Part shown: positions 1 to 12,300 of the stretch, one piece after another | Numbering within the stretch: position 1 is the stretch's first letter | How the letters are laid out: each line of letters begins with the position of its first letter | Assembly (NCBI GenBank): GCA_002633005.1 | Contig: NMRA01000072.1 | Coordinates: forward strand, 1,107,957 to 1,132,869 | DNA: 24,913 nt | Direction of reading: 5' to 3' | Source of the DNA: Phoronis australis | Taxonomy: Eukaryota; Phoronida; Phoronidae | The notes under the pieces: model-generated | Databases searched by the model: none | Told to the model about the DNA's origin: nothing | Seen by the model: only the letters and a program-made list of their open reading frames with translations | Position numbers and translations under genes: made by a program

Positions 1-166
1 CAGACGAGTGACTCTAATATTTGTATGCATTGTTGTCCATCTCTCAAATCAAATCGTGTTTTAATTTTAAGTACAGAACAATACTATATTATCAATTAAT
101 GCAGGAAAATGCTATGCAAAGCAGCTGCCTTTAGAATGCTCGCAGCAATCTGAACTTGAACTATAC
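1..166. other. intron of RPGRIP1L (left edge)
   Basis: This is AT-rich sequence after the donor at 166. The expected next exon, the rest of the second C2 domain (human ..SFYVFDD..), is not visible and presumably lies further left. Confidence 0.6.
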
Positions 167-321
167 CTGAGACTTGAGATACTGGTCGAGATCGGCAGTC
201 ATGGTAACAGGGAAGGTGTGGTGGTCCATGAACTCTGGACTATTTGTGTTGGGAACGATGGTGGTGTCACGGTCGGGGAAGTCAAAGAACTTATACATAC
301 AGTATGGCGATGGCTGCATGC
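167..321 (-). CDS. RPGRIP1L: RPGRIP1L exon 18 (second C2 domain; last exon in window)
   Basis: A 155-nt exon with acceptor TTCCTTAG (AG at 323-322) and donor GTATAG from 166. It encodes [20 protein letters not shown], then [20 protein letters not shown] and [10 protein letters not shown], matching human HPYVVYKFFDF...DLDRYLKS in the second C2 domain. It ends in phase 0. The next exon is not seen in positions 1-166, so the gene continues off the left edge. Confidence 0.96.
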
Positions 322-3300
322 CTAAGGAAACGTAAGTTTAGATTACATCACTGGTGTAAGATATGATAGCGATGTTGCAGTCAAAGAACATGTGTTGTGC
401 ATTCCGTGGTTTCCATATTTGGGTCCGATTCATAACTCACTAAAGGTCCACTGTACTTGCCAATAGGAATTTGACAAAATTTTGGGTGAGAACCCGTCAC
501 GACCGGCCACTCTTAACTACTCAAATGGTGAATTCTGCAGTAAGCCATCATGAAGCGGAATTCAGGAATTCAGGGTAATGTTATTAAATTATTTTTTGGA
601 TAGAAGCATGGACACAGTGTTCCTAATTTTAATTTATCAATGAAGCAGATTTTTCAGAATGTGATGTCATATTCAGAAACATGAAAAAAAGACAATAACA
701 AGAGCAACGCAGAGCGTTGAAATGCGTCCACAATTGCACCGTATACGGTATGATCCTTCTAGGGTTGTTTATTGGTACCATAAAGTGGCCAGTAGAGGGC
801 ATATATATAGTATGTTGTACTTTGCAAAATGGAGAGGCATGGTCATTGTCTCCTCAATAGGCTAGGTTTCAAAATGTGAGTGATCTTCATAATACAAGCA
901 CATCCTATACATCAGTTGCTTAAAGCACCACAGAAACATAGAACTAAAAACAAATTTACCAACATACGAGATTAGCACAGCATTAGAATGCCAGAAACAA
1001 ATTTCTACTTGGAACTTTTCCTTCATAGTCACGAAGTAACACAAAGTATACACCTGAAGACCTATGAAAATACAGAGGTTAATGTGAAATATTTAAATTG
1101 CCACTAGAGGCANNNNNNNNNNNNNNNNNNNNNNNNNNNNNNNNNNNNNNNNNNNNNNNNNNNNNNNNNNNNNNNNNNNNNNNNNNNNNNNNNNNNNNNN
1201 NNNNNNNNNNNNNNNNNNNNNNNNNNNNNNNNNNNNNNNNNNNNNNNNNNNNNNNNNNNNNNNNNNNNNNNNNNNNNNNNNNNNNNNNNNNNNNNNNNNN
1301 NNNNNNNNNNNNNNNNNNNNNNNNNNNNNNNNNNNNNNNNNNNNNNNNNNNNNNNNNNNNNNNNNNNNNNNNNNNNNNNNNNNNNNNNNNNNNNNNNNNN
1401 NNNNNNNNNNNNNNNNNNNNNNNNNNNNNNNNNNNNNNNNNNNNNNNNNNNNNNNNNNNNNNNNNNNNNNNNNNNNNNNNNNNNNNNNNNNNNNNNNNNN
1501 NNNNNNNNNNNNNNNNNNNNNNNNNNNNNNNNNNNNNNNNNNNNNNNNNNNNNNNNNNNNNNNNNNNNNNNNNNNNNNNNNNNNNNNNNNNNNNNNNNNN
1601 NNNNNNNNNNNNNNNNNNNNNNNNNNNNNNNNNNNNNNNNNNNNNNNNNNNNNNNNNNNNNNNNNNNNNNAAAACTGCCACTAGGAGGCGCCACAGTAGT
1701 CGAAATCGTCGGAAAATCATCGTCAACCGTCCTCTACATAGTAAGCATATACATGCCAATTTTCACAATCATCCTTTGAGCGGTTTGGTTGATAGAGGGG
1801 TTGACGCACAAAAACACACTCGAAAACACTAAAAATGGCCAATAGGTGGCGCAAACTATGTCGAATCCATATGAAAACGAGAGGATAGCGTCATCTCACT
1901 AATAAATGCCTACATGCTAAATTTCATGAAAATCCGTTCAGGACTTTTGAAGATACAAAGGTAAACGTAAAAAACTAAAATTGCCACTAGGGGGCACACC
2001 GGTAGTCGGATCCGTCCGAAAGTTCGCACATGCCGTCCCATTCATGAATGGAACATATGTGCCAAATTTCATGAACATATGTCAAAGGGTTTTGGAGATA
2101 GAGCAGCGGACGCCGGACGGACGCCGCCCGTACGGACGGACGGAGATGACGGCATAATGCGTCCACATATAAATATGTGGGCGCATAAAAGTTATCAATC
2201 AATAAATATAATTCTGTAATAAGGGCCACAGGCCAACTGTACTATTCATTTTAACTATATTATTTGAATATGAGCTAAAATTGAAGCTACAGGTGTGGTA
2301 CTTTTTTAAAACTAGATACAAGTAAATTGGCTGTTGACAACTGATACCTGTCAATCAACTCTGTCAATCAACTCTGTCAATCAACTCTGTCAATCAACTC
2401 ATCTCTCACCTTCTCTTCTTGCATTTACATTCTTGCACCGGATGACCTTGAGGTGCAGCTCATTAAGACTGTCATCAGGCCGCTGCGCTGCTGACTCGTC
2501 GAGAGCGCTCACTGCCTGCTCTGCTGCTCTCTGATTGGCCGTCAAGTAGCCAAGTGCTTTGGTACGTTCCTTATAGAGTCGCAGTGCCTGGTCCATAGGA
2601 ACTTTTAACCTCACCCAGAATTCCACAGTGCCATATGTGTATCCAGGTGCTCCCTCAGCAATACCTGGCAATGAGAAGGTGTACATTTACTAAACAGTTA
2701 GATTTAGTCTCGATTTTGTAGCCCTACAAGGGAATAAGCCCACTTAAAATTTGTTTAAAGTTCTAATGTATAACCGACTGGTAACTACATGACATTGAGT
2801 ACAAACCCACAAAAATCTCGTGCTGGAGTTGAGCAATCTAGAGAAAATCTACCTAGGAAAACAGATCCCAACAGCATACGTTGCTTATAATCGCATCAAA
2901 CGAACTACGAAACACATTCTAGATCATCAGGTAGGACACCTGCACATCATGGGCTCATACAAGGATGTTTGTAGAAGTTCAACGACTTGAGCACAAATCT
3001 TCAACAAAAGTCCACCCATGTGTGAACTTACCATAGTTTTGAAGCAGAGTTAGGCCATGTACAGCCTTCCACAGAACAAGCTCACTGTATGTAAATACCA
3101 GACACCGTAAAAATTCATCAATTTGGACAAAAATAATTGTTAAACTTGCCATATTTCTACATCTCAGAAGCTTACCACATAGTTGCACATGCACAAAATA
3201 TTACCAAATGTTGTCCGGTAATAGCCAAGCCATATGAATCATGCTAAAAGCAAAGTGTAATTTCCTAAAAAGTAACTTATTTTTATTGAGAAAATGAAAT

Positions 3301-6300
3301 TTAACCTGTTCATCCTTCCACGTCCAAAACCGAAGATTTTTTTCTGTAAGTTCTGTAAAACAGCAACTCGAAAAGTTGCAATGCTCAGAAAGGAATCAAA
3401 TCAAAAAACCTACAATGATCCAACTCACCTATGAGGTCAGCTGCCCCCACGACTCGACCGTGTGGCTTGTCAAAGATGTCCCTGAACCGGAGTTGACATG
3501 CAGCCACAGTACGGAACTCTGTGCCCAGGGCCTGATGCAGTTCTAGGGTCGTAGTTTCCTGAAACAACGGACAGGTAGCGGTGTTGCAGCCCAAACTGAT
3601 GCCTACGTCAAACTGATTTGGTTGGCATACTTCAATTTGGCTCGGGTTGGTGAGCCAAACTGATTGTGAGCCAAACTGAAGCTACTTTAAGTTCCCAAAT
3701 TAATGCCAGGGGTTTATGGTTTTTTCAACGGTTATCAGAACCAAATTTGACAACAATTATGAGTGTGATGTGGTGCGCAATAGTTTCTTAAGACATTTCC
3801 TCAATGCGATTAATCCTTATGACCTGAATACACGAGTACTCACTGTCGTCAATTTCAGTTCCGATAACCGCTAAAAATCCACAAACCACTGGCAGTAATT
3901 TGGGAATTCACGGTAGCTTCAGTAGGGCACAGGCATCAATTTGGGCTGCAACAGCGTCACCTGTTGCCAGAATGCATCTTATTCAAAATTCAAGACTACA
4001 TTTGGTGACACTGTAAGAATTCACTATATAATAACTAGCTAGGAAACTGCTGTTATATCACATCTACATGAAAAACACTTAATACAGAGATGACCTCAAC
4101 TTTATACTCTAAGTTTATCATGTGAGGTAAATAGACTTTTAATTTAAATCATTGATTGACATCTTCAACTTTACACTTCACAGTAGTCATTGTTTTATTA
4201 ACCAAGTCATTATTTTAGACTCTTTTGCTCTAGAAAACAAAGTGCATAAAATGAAGAAGACAATACAACACATAAAGATGCAGGTGTTTACTGATCAGCT
4301 GATACTATTGAAGGTGTTATTTTGCCTCTTGTTATGTTTAAATGGAAAGCATTAGTGTTCTTCATATAACCTCCCTGCTTATTTTGAAAAAACATGTTTC
4401 ATCACTGGTAATTATCGGAGCTCTTCAAACTACATGACCCATTCATCAAAAGGTCTGCCTTCTGTGTCTGCATTCACTCTGAGCAAATGCTGTGACCCAA
4501 AACAAATAAAGTTTCAGTATGAAGGACTTTTACAGAGCTGTTTGTCATAACAGTCTTTTCTATAGTTGCACGCATAATTTCAGAGGACCAGAGGCGTCTA
4601 AGATAACTAGCCAGATTAATGTATTTTGAATATTTAGTTAATGTCAATGTTTGCTGTCTAGTAATTGTAATTTTAATCTTGTTTTTGTTTTGTTTGGGAA
4701 TTTTTAATCCATGAAGTACTGAATAGCACTTCCACGTGTGAGATGTGGTCATCATGAGATTACGTACACCATACGATCATTAAAAATTCCAATCTCCTAT
4801 AAAGAGCAAGAAAAAAAGGCACATATTCCCACTCAAACATGAGTGGTAACACAAGTGAGTATGGTAAATGCACCATAATTCTGTCATAGCTGTAAAATGA
4901 CACATTTGCTTGGTTTCTAATCATTTGTTAGTTTTGTTTTTTAACATATGCTATGCTGTGAAAACCACAATGACTTGTTACTGTTCTTAATGTACATCAA
5001 GACTTCTACTTATTTGCGTGTGCATTTTAAGTTTGCAGTTTGAAGCTAGAAATGGCTACAATGCAAAAGTCTGTCGGGGAAAGTTATGTGTAAAAAGATA
5101 GTCAGTGAAATTCAAGAAAAACTTTCAAGTATGTTTTAACATACATTTTGGTAAATCTTTATTGTTGCCTTCCACATTCAAATTTTTTTCTGTATACGGA
5201 AGTATTTCATTGTAATTAGTTGGTCATTAATTAAAAAGCAATGTTTTATTGTCAACTGTGTACAAAGAATTAAGCACTTACATGTTTGTTTGGTGGAACT
5301 TAATATTTGCAACTATCCTGTAATAGCTTTGCTACTGTCAGTTTCATTACTGGTAGTGTCTTAAGCACGGCTAGCCATACTTAAGCACAGCTAGCCATAC
5401 TTATGTCCCAGATACGACGTTCTCAGAGGAAATCGCATGGTTTTTGGTGGTCTGCAAAGGACAAGGCCATGGCTCTTTCACTGTACCACAGTTCATCAAG
5501 AATTTACAGACTGCTCAGAACAGTATTGGCTCTACCTTCACTATCAACACTTAGAGTTATGAGAAAAAGGTGAAGGTAATGCATTGCGATTTAGGTCCAT
5601 CAACTCTTTTCAAAGGTGCTCACATCACAAAATTTTTACCATACACAGAACACTGTAAACATGGATCCACGTATTTTTCCCACTGACATGTAGGTGTTAA
5701 TTGATCGCCAGTGGGAATTGTTCAGTAGAAACTGGGTTGTACACTTCATTCACTTGAGTTAAATAATTGTGGTTGGTTACTGGCTGAGTGTCGTTGGGGT
5801 TCTTCATGGTTCAGTGTTATTAATGGTCGGAATGGAATAATTTCAGCCACAATTGACCTTTCCTCACTGTCCTGAAGTTCAATTGATGAACAGGCCAGAA
5901 AAACAGCAAAAAGGCCTAATCGGTTTCATGAAAACCAGTGAGGTATTTTTTGCATTTCATTCAATGTTGTATTTAGTTTTTTGTGCGTTGCGCATTGCAG
6001 GTGTATACAGGGATCAACCAAACTATTCTGTCGGCACTTAAAGTAAAGGCTGCAAACTGGAACCCACTTTCCAGACTATGTGTTCTTACAATGGATAATA
6101 TGTCCATCAAACAAGGTTTGTCCTATGATGTAGGCCGTGATGTCATGGAAGGCTTTGCAGAAGACAAGAAGTAACTGGCCAATCACGCACTTGTCTTCAT
6201 GGTATGTTTAGGTTACAGATATTTGACCTGTCTGCATTGGGCTTTTTACACCATTTTGGGATTATATATGGCAGTGTGAATTTCAGCGAATGGAATGTAT

Positions 6301-9300
6301 GAATATACAGCACTAAATAACCACTTAGGTTTGTAAGAGGATAATTAAAAGATTCAATTTCTGAGCTCAGAATTATGAACTCTGGTGTAAACATTTAGTT
6401 TACTATAATTGCATCAATTCCACTAAAAATAATACATTAGTTACTGCGTTTTCGATATTGGGAATCTTAATTTTTGTATGTGTCATTGTAATTGATTGAA
6501 ATAATGAGTTATCAAGAATTTCCCTTCATACTTTTAGATCAGAGGACTTACAGACAAATGGAAGCAAACGTTTGGCTTCTTTTTCTTCAACGGACCTATC
6601 GCCTGTACTGACATAAAGGCACTTGTGCCGAAATGCATCGCGAATCTGGAGGAAATCGGATTTGACTGTAGTTTTACTTGTGTGCGATCAGGGCTCAAAT
6701 AATCCGAACATGTTTATACAATTGGGTGTTACCTGCGACGAAACATATTTCCTGTTTAAAGGACAGAAAGTTTTTGTGATGTATGATGCCCCACACCTGT
6801 TGAAAAGCATACAAAAAAATTTCAAAAACATGGTTTTGTGGTTGACGGAAAGCAGGTGACGTGGAAACATTTTGTTGTTGAATTTCATGACAAGGACTCG
6901 AGCCCACCGATATGATTGGCGCCTAAACTAACGCCACTTAGTGCTACCACCCTTTGCTCCACTTTGGGTAAGTTTGGCTGCTCAACTGTTCAGTCACTCT
7001 GTAGCAGCAGAAATGCTTGCCACGATTACCTGGAATTTACTTACAGGTGATTGTCATGATTAAATACCTCTACTGAGCTCAACTCGCTTGTTTGGTCACT
7101 TTTCTATAATGATATTAAATAGTTTCAACCTTTGCTTTGCTGTCTCTAAAATTTTAGTCTGCAAGATTGGCAATCAAGTGATGTTGCTTTCTTTGCATCT
7201 GGAGATATAATCAGCTTAATTTGAGTGAGTAGGAGGGCAGGGTGCAGAGACTTGGTACCAGGCTTCTGTGCACATCTTCAGAGAAATGTAATGAGGTGTA
7301 GTATACTCTAGTCTAAATATGTCAATAAAAATGGCCTCCATATCACTGCATGGTCTTTTTCAGAGGAAGCACATCCAACTGCCAAATTTACAGAGCTAGT
7401 CGACCTGATATTCAATGCTTTTAATAGCAAAACATTTTCCAGCACGTGTATCATGGGCCATGCCATCACAGAAACCTCTGGTCACATTGAGTTCTTGAGA
7501 GGCATGACTTCTTGGATCAAGAAAATCACAGTTCCATGTAAGGTTGCTCCTGAAAGTCTTCTCTGACTTGCATGAAGTAGTGGAAAGTTATTGTGACCAG
7601 CCAATCATTTAATTAAGGTTTGGCTGTCATTAACAACACTGCCTATGTTTCACAAATATTTTCATTTGACTGTACCTCGCATGACGCAACTCTATGGCTG
7701 TTAACCAAATTTATCTTGAGAGAAAGCCTGTTGCACTCCTGAAATCTCATTTATAAGTCCTGATTTTTGGGGTTAGGCCTACTATACGATTTGATTGTTA
7801 TTTCAGTTTTAACTTGCTAACAAGACGCAATACAGAGGCAATAGTGTATCAAACTCAAACTGTNCTTGGAGTGGCTGATATAGATAAGCCATGGTTTACC
7901 AGAAGCATTAGTGAACGCATGAAACGTAACTCTTGTACAAATCTTTTTCAGCTGCAAAGCCTCGCCTCCCGTGTTTGTTAGGGTGGGAAATGGAGGCAAA
8001 CTTTCTAATACAGCTCTGGTTTCATTTACACGCCAAGTATGACCTCAAGTTCCTGCTCACCAGTCGTCTCAACCAGACTTGCGTCGACAACTTCTTCAGC
8101 ATCATTAGGGGAAAAGGGGGCCAGCGAGACAACCCAGATGCAAGGGAATTTAGAGCCGCCTTTGGTCAGGTATATGTCATGCAGTTTGCATATGCTATGT
8201 GCAGCACAACTTAAATTGATTCTTGTCAGTATGCGATAAATGTCTGGAATTACCTTGTTCTGTGATGTTTTACCTGAACTCTTAATATCTTTTAAGAATT
8301 TATTTTCTAAGAATAGAAGTGTCTAGTATTTTTTGGATCCGCAGAATAATTAAAATAATTTCATGTACATGCAGGTGATGGTCGATGATCTCATACTGTG
8401 TGGAAAGAAGACAACTATAAGGACGATGCAGACGTGTTCCAGTCAACATTTAGTGGCAACGATGTTAACCATTACGTCCTGCCAGCAGACACATAAACAC
8501 CACACCAACCACAAGGTATTGATCATATTCTGACAGTACGCTCTCTGTCTCAGGACGCTAGCACACTCTGCATTCAGGAGCGTAATGGCATTACCTATAT
8601 AGGAGGGTACATTGTCTGTAAACTGTGCTCTGTCGTTTGCTCAAGCTGTGCGCGCCATTTGTGCGACAAGACAAGTGTAAATGTCAATAATGTTGACTTC
8701 ATTCAGAGAAAGAAAGTTGAAAGTGCCGTCAATGGTTTGGTTATGTCATCCCAAGAGGTAATTGAGTTGTTATCCAGCCTCGATCTGCGGTACAGGGAAA
8801 TCATTGACGAGGCAATAAACCGTGACGGAATCACTATCAGCTGCTCTGTGTAAGGATGTAGGTGCCATTCAGCTCTCATGTTCTTAGTGCAATACTGTAA
8901 GAGCTATATAAGTTTTGTACATGTTTTTCTGAACATCAGACTGCACTTTATGTTAAAAACATTCAACAGAAACCTCCTGGGTAAAAGAAATGAAAGAAAA
9001 GTGCTTATTAAAGTTTAGCCATCTTAACACTAGTAACCACCAATTTCAAATCGTGGAGCAACCTGTGGGTATTGTCAAGAAATGTTTCATTGTTTTAATT
9101 TTTACAATAATTCATGTTTTGGATAGCTTAGCAATATTGATGTGCTTTCATGTGTTGTTCTATGGCAGAATTGACATACCCATTGTGCATTGTAATTTCT
9201 GTTTGTTTATCTGATTAGACCGATATACTAAGCTTGGTTTGCTCCGCCTGTTAAAGATATATTTGTTTGACATGAGATCACACTGGCCTATTCTCTTGCT

Positions 9301-12300
9301 TTTCCAACTAGACGGATATCCTAGCTCGGTTAGCTCTGTCCGTCAAACATATTGGTAAATCAAGAAGGTACTTTGTGCTCAAGTCAAGAATCTATTGTTA
9401 CAGTATATGACAGCTTATGGTTAGGGAGGTATCCTAGCTCGGTTAACTCTGCCTTCTATAGATACTTTTTTGTCAATGTGTGTCTACTAAAATTATATGT
9501 GAGGGAACATGAGAATGGAATACAGTGTGGTAATGATGAATTGTCTTGCTTTCTTTTTCTTACTTGTGTTACACCTAGTGCACAAACCAATTGTCTGCAC
9601 TGGTAGCAGCCTGGCGTATTCAATAGGGAACACATTCAAAATTGTTGGGTGTACATGAAACGAGCAGTGTGCTGGGAGCACTTTGTAATGAAAAGTTGAA
9701 AAACACCCTGGATGGTACTGGTGCATGATGGCCAATAGTCATTACAAGCAAAAGTCCTTGGGGTCATGCACAAAACGAGGGCCAAATCTTATCACCACCT
9801 CAGCACATGTTGTCAATGGTCAGGGGAACAACCAAAATTTGTGACGATGGGAGGGGCTCAACACTCATGTGGCACACCCCACTGGTTTTTACCTGTTTAG
9901 CACTCCTGCCATGTACCCCCCTGGGAGGGGGTCAACACCCACCTGGATTGCACTCCTCCCTTGTACCCCTTTGCTGGCACCTGGGGATGACTCCCCCCTG
10001 AACCCCCAGGAGCAATCACTAAAATTATGCAGGTATGAAATGTTATAAGGAACGGTAATTTGCCTTATTAAGAACTCAAACAAGAAACAAAACCATGATG
10101 GCTTTTGAAGGGAGCTTCAAGAGAATGAAATCCAATACACTTTGGCACGTAGACACACTTACTCACAACGCTGATAATGTAACGTCTGAGGTTACTAGTA
10201 CCTTCCAACACGTAAAGAAGCAAACTAGGAGTTGTAATAACTGCTCAACAACAAAGGAAAAAACACAGATAGACTGGGAGTTGACCGTCTACCTAACAAC
10301 GCTAAGGAAAGAAATAACTATGCAAGAGTTGTGGCACAGCTTGTGGACGTCGTTGGACATCGAGGACTTTAGTTGCCCAAACTGTAATAGTCTCAGTGGC
10401 CAGCTCACATGGTCATTAGAAAACCGCCAAAATATCTTTGTATTCATATCTTACGAACCGCGACTAATGGTGAAAAAATCAACACAAAGATTTCCTCGTA
10501 TGACCTCTCCGGCTACAAAATAAAAGCAGTCATTGAACACCATGGAAGAAACACGACGGGTGGTCATTACACATGCTGTATTAAATCGTCAGCATGGGAA
10601 TGGATAAATTTTGACGACTCTACAGTCACAAGTACATCCAAGCCTCCCCTGGATGCCTACATTGCAATATATGAATTATAAACCAACAAAGGAAATCAAC
10701 ATAAAAAATATGGCGCAATTTCAACATCAAAGTCGCATATCACATCTGACGCAGCCAAGTCATTTTTTGAAATTCATCCTGGTACGGGAATTGGGGATAG
10801 TTAGGCCTATAAAAGATCTTTAACCCAGCCGCAGAGCGTCTAAAGCCGCGCACCGTACCAGTGACTGCTGGCAACTCATCGGAGACTCAACTTTAACATC
10901 CTTCGCCGCAGAGATAACAACTCTTAGGCTGTCTCCGGTGAGTCCATTCTTTGTTGAATGATGTTTAGGTAAATTTAAAACACACATTTTCATTCGCATT
11001 TTATTATAAGTGGATGTTAGTTTACATATTTTACTCATTTTCAATCACACGCATCGAACGTCATTAAAGTATGAATTTATCAGTGTTTACATGGTACGGA
11101 CCGCGCTGCTAAATTAGTGTTGCTTATTTGCCACTTAGATCACTAGTTTTTCGATCGATAACCATTGCCGCGAATGGCAAGATGGTGGAGTGAATTCTCC
11201 TATTCTACGTACACTCCTTGGTTCGAGTACATAACGACTTACACGGATACTTTTTAGTCATAGTTTGCAGATGATAAACCCAACATAAAGGCTAAAAGTT
11301 CAAGTTTCAACTCGAAATTTCAAGTTTACACTCGAGTTTGTTGCACGAATATAAGGGTAATCAAGTGCAAACTTGGACTACAAACTCATATACATAAACA
11401 GTAACAGACACAATGGTCAACTTGTTATTCACTACATGGCGCTAATGAATAAAGGGCCCTCTCTGAAGCATCTAAAGAGACTTCTTCTTCTTCTTCTTCT
11501 TCAGCCTTCCCGATGAATAAAATGCGTGCATGTCTGGTTCTCTTCTGCAGGGAAGGTGGTACAGGTACAGAAGGTCTGCCCGCTGTCATTAGCCGACATG
11601 CTCCGTCTTCGTGGCAGCACATGGTTTTATTTTGCAGTGGCTTTCTCCTAGACTGATTGCCTTCTATGGCTGATGAGCCCAGTCTGCCCAGGTTTTGATG
11701 TAAGAGTTGTCCTTCTCGTAGGTGACAGGAGCAATGTTTTACAGGGAAAGGAATTTGGCCTTACGCCCAACCCTAGTGTAACCCTAGGGAGTGTTTGGGG
11801 TGAATTTCATCTGATCTCTACCTTTTAACCTGCCCAGCATGGGTAGCCCAGCCAGAAGTTTTAAACTCCCGCCGGTAAAGCTCTAGAGGTCACGGAGATA
11901 CACAAGCTGTTCCGCTATGATAAGGCATACACCCCAGGAACAGCTAAAGAGACTAAGAACAGAAAGCCTTCATCAGCATGGGAGTTTAAGGGACAAAACC
12001 ACATGCACACAGGTGGGACCGTTGTATCACTAGCGCCACCTAGAAAATCTTATTACCTTTTGCAAGTAGTGTAGGAAGAAGTCATCCACCATGACCACAT
12101 ATTGTGAAGTGAAGTCAAATTCGGGACGTGTTCCCTTGACTACAGGTGTCGACTGTGTCTCGTACTCAAAGAACTCCCAGGTACAGAACAGTGACGGATC
12201 GTCATCACCAAGCAACTTGACACCATCAGCGCTGAGAATCACCTGTTGAGACAAAATGGAGGGCTGATAACAATACGCTGAATACTCGGCGTGTAATTAA

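Larger units (their letters stand above)
1040..2195 (+). mobile_element. tandem-repeat mobile element with 3' terminal hairpin (Helitron-like HINE?), copy 1
   Basis: Diverged monomers of about 145-161 bp each begin with a TTGCCACTAGGGGGC-like box: 1098 (runs into the gap), 1675, 1836 and 1981. Each carries a GTAGTCGNATCCGTCC-like box and a CCAAATTTCATGAA-like box. The last monomer runs into a GC-rich GGACGGACGG segment and a near-perfect hairpin at about 2159-2186 (TGCGTCCACATAT / ATATGTGGGCGCA). A related copy lies at 22600-23105. Tandem monomers with a 3' hairpin resemble non-autonomous Helitron/Helentron-like elements; this class assignment is inference. No coding capacity. Confidence 0.6.
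322..2409. other. intron 17 of RPGRIP1L, with tandem-repeat element and assembly gap
   Basis: Noncoding. It holds a mobile-element-like tandem repeat at about 1040-2195, broken by Ns at 1113-1670, and a 13-bp tandem repeat at 2348-2399. Positions 322-1040 and 2196-2347 show no gene. Confidence 0.75.
5409..8853 (+). pseudogene. P-element / THAP9-type DNA transposase, decayed multi-exon fossil
   Basis: Six coding blocks in collinear order match P-element transposases (THAP9 family), separated by remnant GT-AG introns: 5409-5575, 6001-6201, 6538-7046, 7364-7542, 7952-8169 and 8375-8853. Diagnostic motifs are [102 protein letters not shown] and [13 protein letters not shown]. It lies antisense to its host gene. 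Breaks include an in-frame TAA at 6172-6174, a one-base insertion near 6667, more frame changes around 6840-6970 and in 8400-8560, and no recognisable THAP zinc finger upstream. The protein therefore cannot be made intact. Family assignment is strong; activity and element borders are not shown, and I found no terminal inverted repeats. Confidence 0.88.
3559..12056. other. intron 15 of RPGRIP1L (8.5 kb, transposon-rich)
   Basis: The largest intron in the window. It holds a MITE (3572-3963), a P-element-type transposase fossil (5409-8853), hairpin repeats (9217-9457), a GC-rich duplication (9849-9975) and a USP fragment (10095-10680). Positions 3964-5350 and 10681-12056 show no recognisable gene, only AT-rich sequence, a TTC microsatellite and possible old repeat debris near 11640-12000. 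Confidence 0.85.

Noticed and set aside
1079-1832. Open frames across the N run
   Set aside because: They consist almost entirely of unknown bases; flanks are repeat sequence.
4474-4755. 93-codon minus-strand open frame
   Set aside because: Low-complexity, AT-rich intronic sequence with no recognisable domain.
8659-8853. Independent small gene
   Set aside because: It is in line with the C-terminal part of the P-type transposase fossil and is better explained as its last block.
11640-12000. Possible LINE or Penelope-like 3' fragment
   Set aside because: The sequence looks like interspersed-repeat debris, but I could not find a reverse transcriptase or endonuclease motif to support a class.
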